From the NCBI GenBank assembly GCA_017649855.1, contig JAGCGA010000029.1:18508-82507 (forward strand): DNA of 64,000 bases, written 5' to 3'. The stretch is from Bacteroidales bacterium (lineage in GTDB: Bacteria; Bacteroidota; Bacteroidia; Bacteroidales; WCHB1-69). Both the position numbers and the translations under genes were made by a program. A model generated the notes under the pieces. That model was not told where the DNA came from and did not search any database. It was given only the letters and a program-made list of their open reading frames with translations. This document shows, piece after piece, positions 60,072 to 64,000 of this stretch. Numbering within the stretch: position 1 is the first letter of the stretch; every line of letters starts with the position of its first letter.

Positions 60072-61568
60072 CTATTCGTATTTCAAGTATTGGTTGTATT
60101 CAAAAGCGCCCTTCTCGGGGTTCCATTCCAGCTTGTGGATGTCCCAGCTGCGGCCTGCAGCCGGCTTTTCCAGTTTCTGGGCGATGATGACCTTCTCGCC
60201 GTCGGTGCGCACGTTGATCATGCCATAGACCGTCACGGTGCGCTCCCGCTTTTTGGTGGAGTTGGACTTCTGCAGCTCGACAAACTCTTTGCTCGAACGG
60301 GCGAGCTCGGTGGAGAAGATCAGGGAGCGCTCCCCACGGCTGAACTTGCCGATGGTGCCCAACGTGTCGGGACGCGGGTGCACGTGCGGCTCCTCGTCGC
60401 CACTGGAGATGACGGTGACAATGGGGTTCAGCACCCGCAGGAACTCGCTCGTGAAGTCGGCGCTGCCATGGTGGCACGACTTGGCAATGTCGGCGCCCAG
60501 GTTCTCCCTGGCTTTGAGGATGGCCTCCTCCAGTTGCGCCTCCAGCTCTTTCCGTTTGTCCTCTTTGAGCGATTTGCCCTTCAGCTTCTTCTTGATGTCG
60601 GCCACGTTGATGCCGGAGTAGTGGTGGATGAGGTGGTATTCCGATTCGGTGTTGAGGTCGCCGCCCAGGAAGAGTCTCAGATGGCCGATGGTCAGTTTGA
60701 TGATGACGGAATGGCCGTTCTTGGTCTTGCCCTTGTCACTGTCGATGACGGGCAGTGCGTCTTTGCCCTCGATGTTGACCGCCACAGGACCCATGATCTC
60801 CATCTTCATGTTGTTCTTTTCATAGATGGGCTTGGAGCCGAGGCGCAATGCCTCCTTGGGGGCTGACGTCTTTTCCAACAAGTTGATATAGTTGCCGGCT
60901 TTCTCGATCTTCTTGAGCCGGTTCTGATAATCCTTGTCGGTGTCGCACAGGTCGGTGATGTATTTGTGCTTGTTGTAGGTGATCACGGTGCCTAAGGAGT
61001 CGAGCTTGGACCCGCTGGCCTCCACCATGCCGTTGTGATACACCTTCTTGATGGAGAATTGCTGGGCGGTGCCATCCGTCTTGTTGAATATCTGGCCAAA
61101 CCCGTTGTAGTGGTCTGTGTCAGAATGCGATATGACTATAGAGAAGGGTGGCGGGGCGACCTTGGCCGTCTTGAGGTTGAATCTCCATTTGAGATACCGG
61201 TACATGTTGTCGGAGCCGCCGGCGTCGATGAGAAAGTGCTTGTCGTCGGGTGTCACGACGTGGCATCCGTCCCCTTGTCCCACATCGATGAAGTTGACCT
61301 CCAGGATCCGCTCTGCCTGCATCTCCGATTCTTTGATGTAGCCGTCGGCATTTCGGCAACGTACTTTGATGTACTCCACCTCCTGGTTCTTCTCGGTAAC
61401 CTTTATCCTCACGTAGTCGTTGTTCTCTATGTAAGGTTTGATGTAGTCGCCAAACAGGAGTTCTTTGATGAAGGCGAATTTTTTCTTCTTGGTTTTGGAA
61501 TCGATTTTGAAACCCATTAAGGAGACCGATGGATAGACAGCGTATCCGGTTTTCAATATGGCAGCCAT
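60072..61568 (-). CDS. Stand-alone ComEC-like metallo-beta-lactamase-fold protein
   Basis: 498 residues from ATG 61568 (MAAILKTGYAVYPSVSLMGF); the -7 box at 61611-61618 rules out the in-frame TTG at 61613. The N-terminal about 85 residues look like a small beta (SH3-like) domain. Then an MBL domain of the ComEC/Rec2 kind: LEVNFIDVGQGDGCHVVTPD, FLIDAGGS, VISHSDTDHYNGF (HxHxDH variant HSDTDH), LFLGGDLNTESE, AKSCHHGSADFTSEFLRV. Between comes a Lys-rich helical insert (IKKKLKGKSLKEDKRKELEA). No membrane segment or signal peptide, so it is likely a cytoplasmic nuclease or phosphodiesterase, not a DNA-uptake channel. Confidence 0.82.
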   Translation of the reverse strand: MAAILKTGYAVYPSVSLMGFKIDSKTKKKKFAFIKELLFGDYIKPYIENNDYVRIKVTEKNQEVEYIKVRCRNADGYIKESEMQAERILEVNFIDVGQGDGCHVVTPDDKHFLIDAGGSDNMYRYLKWRFNLKTAKVAPPPFSIVISHSDTDHYNGFGQIFNKTDGTAQQFSIKKVYHNGMVEASGSKLDSLGTVITYNKHKYITDLCDTDKDYQNRLKKIEKAGNYINLLEKTSAPKEALRLGSKPIYEKNNMKMEIMGPVAVNIEGKDALPVIDSDKGKTKNGHSVIIKLTIGHLRLFLGGDLNTESEYHLIHHYSGINVADIKKKLKGKSLKEDKRKELEAQLEEAILKARENLGADIAKSCHHGSADFTSEFLRVLNPIVTVISSGDEEPHVHPRPDTLGTIGKFSRGERSLIFSTELARSSKEFVELQKSNSTKKRERTVTVYGMINVRTDGEKVIIAQKLEKPAAGRSWDIHKLEWNPEKGAFEYNQYLKYE

Positions 61569-61610
61569 GATGTTTGAATTTTTATAAGGTGAATAAATAG
61601 GATTGATTGG

Positions 61611-61618
61611 CAAAACTA
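61611..61618 (-). promoter_or_regulatory. Promoter -7 box for the MBL-hemW pair
   Basis: TAGTTTTG on the minus strand, about 43 nt before the ATG at 61568. Confidence 0.6.
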
Positions 61619-61659
61619 CAATTAATTGTCATACAAAACGCAGGGAAAAGAATTTTTTA

Positions 61660-61780
61660 GGGCATCAACTTTGAACATTGAACTATGATATTGAACTTTG
61701 AACTTTGACTATGACATTGAACCATGACTACGGCATTGAGCTATCCCTCTCTTAGTTTCTTAACTTCTTAGTTTCTTAGT
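61660..61780. repeat. TTGAACT and TTTCTTAG repeats between MBL and hppA promoters
   Basis: TTTGAAC/ATTGAAC/TTGACTA units (about 61668-61745) followed by CTTAGTTTCTTAACTTCTTA octamers. Divergent spacer with no gene. Confidence 0.8.
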
Positions 61781-61793
61781 TTATAAAATTTAT

Positions 61794-61801
61794 TATTTTT
61801 G
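61794..61801 (+). promoter_or_regulatory. Promoter -7 box for the membrane pyrophosphatase
   Basis: TATTTTTG, 67 nt before the ATG at 61869. Confidence 0.65.
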
Positions 61802-61868
61802 CATGTTTTTTTGTAAAAGGATAGAATTGAATCATTATCATAATTAATCAATTAAAATTCAACTATTT

Positions 61869-64000
61869 ATGGAAAATCTTGTAAAGTATGTATGGATCGT
61901 GTTTTGTGCGTCCATCGTAGCATTGGGATTTGCCTTCTTCTTTTATCGCAGAATGTTGAAGGAAGATGAGGGTACTCCTACCATGCGTGAAATCGCGGCT
62001 CATGTGCGCAAAGGTGCCATGGCCTACCTGAAACAGCAGTACAAGGTGGTGACCATCGTGTTCGTCATCTTGGCCGTGTTGTTCTTGATCATGTCCATCT
62101 TCCACCTCCAGAACGGAGTGGTGTGGTTCGCCTTCCTGACCGGCGGTTTCTTCTCCGGCTTGGCTGGCTTCTTAGGCATGAAGACGGCTACCTACGCTTC
62201 CGCCCGTACCGCCAATGGTGCTCGCCAGAGCCTCAACAAAGGCTTGCAGGTGGCATTCCGCAGTGGCGCCGTCATGGGCCTTACCGTGGTGGGCCTTGCC
62301 CTGCTCGATGTCTCCGCTTGGTTCCTGATCCTCAACGGCACAGGTCTGTTGGAGCTGGTAGGTGAGCATGCCACGCTGACCACCATCACCACCACCATGC
62401 TGACCTTCGGTATGGGTGCTTCCACGCAGGCATTGTTTGCTCGTGTCGGTGGCGGTATCTACACGAAGGCTGCTGACGTGGGTGCTGACTTCGTGGGCAA
62501 GACCGAGTACAACATCCCTGAAGATGACCCGCGCAACCCCGCCACCATCGCCGATAATGTGGGCGACAATGTGGGTGACGTGGCCGGTATGGGTGCTGAC
62601 CTGTACGAGTCTTACGCTGGTTCTATCCTCTCCACGATGGCTTTGGGTGCTGCCGCTTTCGCTACCATCAGCGCTGAGATGCAGATGAAGTCCATCCTCG
62701 CTCCTATGATGATCGCCGCTGTCGGCGTGATCCTCTCCGTGATCGGTATCTTCATCGTTCGCACGAAAGAAGAGGCCAGCATGACTGAACTTCTGAAAGC
62801 TTTGAGCCGTGGTACCAACACTGCTGCTGTCCTCATCGCTGTGGCCACTTTCGGCATCATGTACGTACTTTTCAAAGACTCCGCCGATATCGTTTGGTGG
62901 CAGGTCTCCCTCTCTGTGGTTGTGGGTCTGCTCGCTGGTGTCATTATCGGTAAGTCAACGGAATACTATACTTCCCAATCCTTCAAGCCGACGCAGAAGG
63001 TGGCTGAGTCCTCCCAGACGGGTCCTGCTACGGTCATCATCTCCGGTATCGGTTTGGGTATGATCTCCACCGTCATCCCAGTGCTCACCATCGGTGTGGC
63101 TATCATCCTCGCTTTCCTGTGCGCCAACGGCTTCCAAATCGAATTCAACGCCGTCAACCTCTCCAAAGGTCTCTACGGTATCGGTATCGCTGCCGTGGGT
63201 ATGCTCTCCACGCTGGGTATCACCTTGGCTACCGACGCTTACGGTCCTATCGCCGACAATGCCGGTGGTAATGCTGAGATGAGCGGTTTGGATCCTGAGG
63301 TTCGTAAACGTACCGACGCTCTCGACGCTCTGGGCAACACTACCGCTGCTACCGGTAAGGGCTTTGCCATCGGCTCCGCCGCTCTGACCGCCCTCGCCCT
63401 GCTCGCCTCCTACGTGGAAGAGATCAAGATGGCCCTCGAGCGTATCGGCACCTCTGTCCTCGACCTTGGTGACGGACGTATGGTGGACACTGCCAATGCC
63501 AGCCTGATCGACTTCATGGAGTATTACAATGTCTCCCTGATGAACCCGAAGGTGCTCGTGGGTGTCTTCATCGGTTCCATGATGGCCTTCCTGTTCTGCG
63601 GTCTCACGATGAATGCCGTGGGTCGCGCCGCCCAGAAGATGGTGGAGGAGGTGCGTCGTCAGTTCCAAGAGATCAAGGGCATCCTCACCGGTGAGGGTAC
63701 TCCTGACTACGCCCGTTGTGTGGCTATCTCCACGAAGGGTGCTCAGCACGAGATGTTGCTGCCTTCTATCCTCGCTATCTTGGCTCCTATCTGTACGGGT
63801 CTGATCCTCGGCGTGGCCGGCGTGCTCGGTCTGCTCGTGGGTGGCCTCGGCGCCGGCTTCGTGTTGGCTATCTTCATGGCCAATGCCGGTGGTGCTTGGG
63901 ACAACGCCAAGAAGTATGTCGAGGAAGGCAACTTCGGCGGCAAGGGCTCTGACAACCACAAGGCTACCGTGGTGGGCGACACCGTGGGCGATCCCTTCAA
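61869..64000 (+). CDS. hppA: Membrane-bound ion-pumping pyrophosphatase (3' end beyond window)
   Basis: About 710 codons are visible and the frame is still open at the right edge. Hydrolyses cytoplasmic PPi and pumps Na+ or H+ out. Conserved loops: GGGIYTKAADVGADFVGK (about 193-210), EDDPRNPATIADNVGDN, DVAGMGADLYESYAGSI, KGLYGIGIAAVGMLS and DAYGPIADNAGG, and near the edge DNAKKYVEEG with GDTVGDPF. The subtype motif reads GNTTAATGKG (about 489), where the Ala of GNTTAA (instead of Lys) marks the K+-dependent class, often Na+-pumping. Long hydrophobic helices throughout. Length is near that of a whole enzyme, so only the last few tens of residues are missing. Confidence 0.97.
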   Translation, partial: MENLVKYVWIVFCASIVALGFAFFFYRRMLKEDEGTPTMREIAAHVRKGAMAYLKQQYKVVTIVFVILAVLFLIMSIFHLQNGVVWFAFLTGGFFSGLAGFLGMKTATYASARTANGARQSLNKGLQVAFRSGAVMGLTVVGLALLDVSAWFLILNGTGLLELVGEHATLTTITTTMLTFGMGASTQALFARVGGGIYTKAADVGADFVGKTEYNIPEDDPRNPATIADNVGDNVGDVAGMGADLYESYAGSILSTMALGAAAFATISAEMQMKSILAPMMIAAVGVILSVIGIFIVRTKEEASMTELLKALSRGTNTAAVLIAVATFGIMYVLFKDSADIVWWQVSLSVVVGLLAGVIIGKSTEYYTSQSFKPTQKVAESSQTGPATVIISGIGLGMISTVIPVLTIGVAIILAFLCANGFQIEFNAVNLSKGLYGIGIAAVGMLSTLGITLATDAYGPIADNAGGNAEMSGLDPEVRKRTDALDALGNTTAATGKGFAIGSAALTALALLASYVEEIKMALERIGTSVLDLGDGRMVDTANASLIDFMEYYNVSLMNPKVLVGVFIGSMMAFLFCGLTMNAVGRAAQKMVEEVRRQFQEIKGILTGEGTPDYARCVAISTKGAQHEMLLPSILAILAPICTGLILGVAGVLGLLVGGLGAGFVLAIFMANAGGAWDNAKKYVEEGNFGGKGSDNHKATVVGDTVGDPF

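Overview
The window looks like chromosome from an uncultured member of the Bacteroidota, most likely order Bacteroidales. Evidence: promoter -7 boxes of the form TAnnTTTG in front of most transcription units; T9SS type A sorting domains and gliding-motility-type (CHU_C) C-termini; a TonB-dependent receptor paired with a DUF4249 lipoprotein; FISUMP-domain proteins; Rnf subunits; and almost no Shine-Dalgarno sites. The genus cannot be told from the sequence. I saw no tRNA, rRNA or CRISPR array.

Layout. 1-1681 (minus): PHP, DRTGG and GHKL-ATPase genes, a trio usually linked to [FeFe]-hydrogenase operons. 1729-2701: palindromic REP-like units around a frameshifted DUF559 nuclease gene. 2819-3508: a ComEA-like HhH protein. 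3929-10672: TonB receptor + DUF4249 lipoprotein, an SDR with a Cys-rich tail, a PorT-like barrel, and an ECF sigma factor with a membrane partner. 10830-16863: a patchwork of secreted proteins (FISUMP, a broken S8-type prodomain, a T9SS protein, an M6-like metalloprotease) in which a FISUMP 3' cassette has been copied onto the metalloprotease gene. 16948-22213: housekeeping (dut, TPR, hpt, adk, dxr, rsgA). 22516-28190: thirteen ribosomal protein genes from rplV to rpsE, standing alone. 28398-31762: divergent MATE and recQ. 31940-48161: large surface proteins, including three CHU_C proteins and a 2,175-residue GLUG/Fn3/T9SS protein behind a cobalamin riboswitch. 48364-56472: TolC, rnfDGEA without rnfB/rnfC, a porin, a Gate-domain membrane protein, a DHH phosphoesterase and an FKBP lipoprotein. 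57107-64000: a vWA-barrel protein, hemW, a ComEC-like MBL protein, and a K+-dependent-type membrane pyrophosphatase cut by the right edge.

How it fits together. The cell seems to be an anaerobe that may run a sodium or proton economy (Rnf plus membrane pyrophosphatase, possible hydrogenase to the left) and invests heavily in T9SS-exported surface proteins. Exported-protein genes show repeated signs of module shuffling: a 266-bp block duplicated with 3 differences, two CHU_C genes whose 3' ends and downstream spacers are closely alike, and internally duplicated Fn3 domains. Intergenic spacers are filled with degenerate 7-9 bp tandem repeats of several families, reused at about eleven sites.

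Limits: everything here is read by eye; family names rest on motifs and gene context, not on searches.
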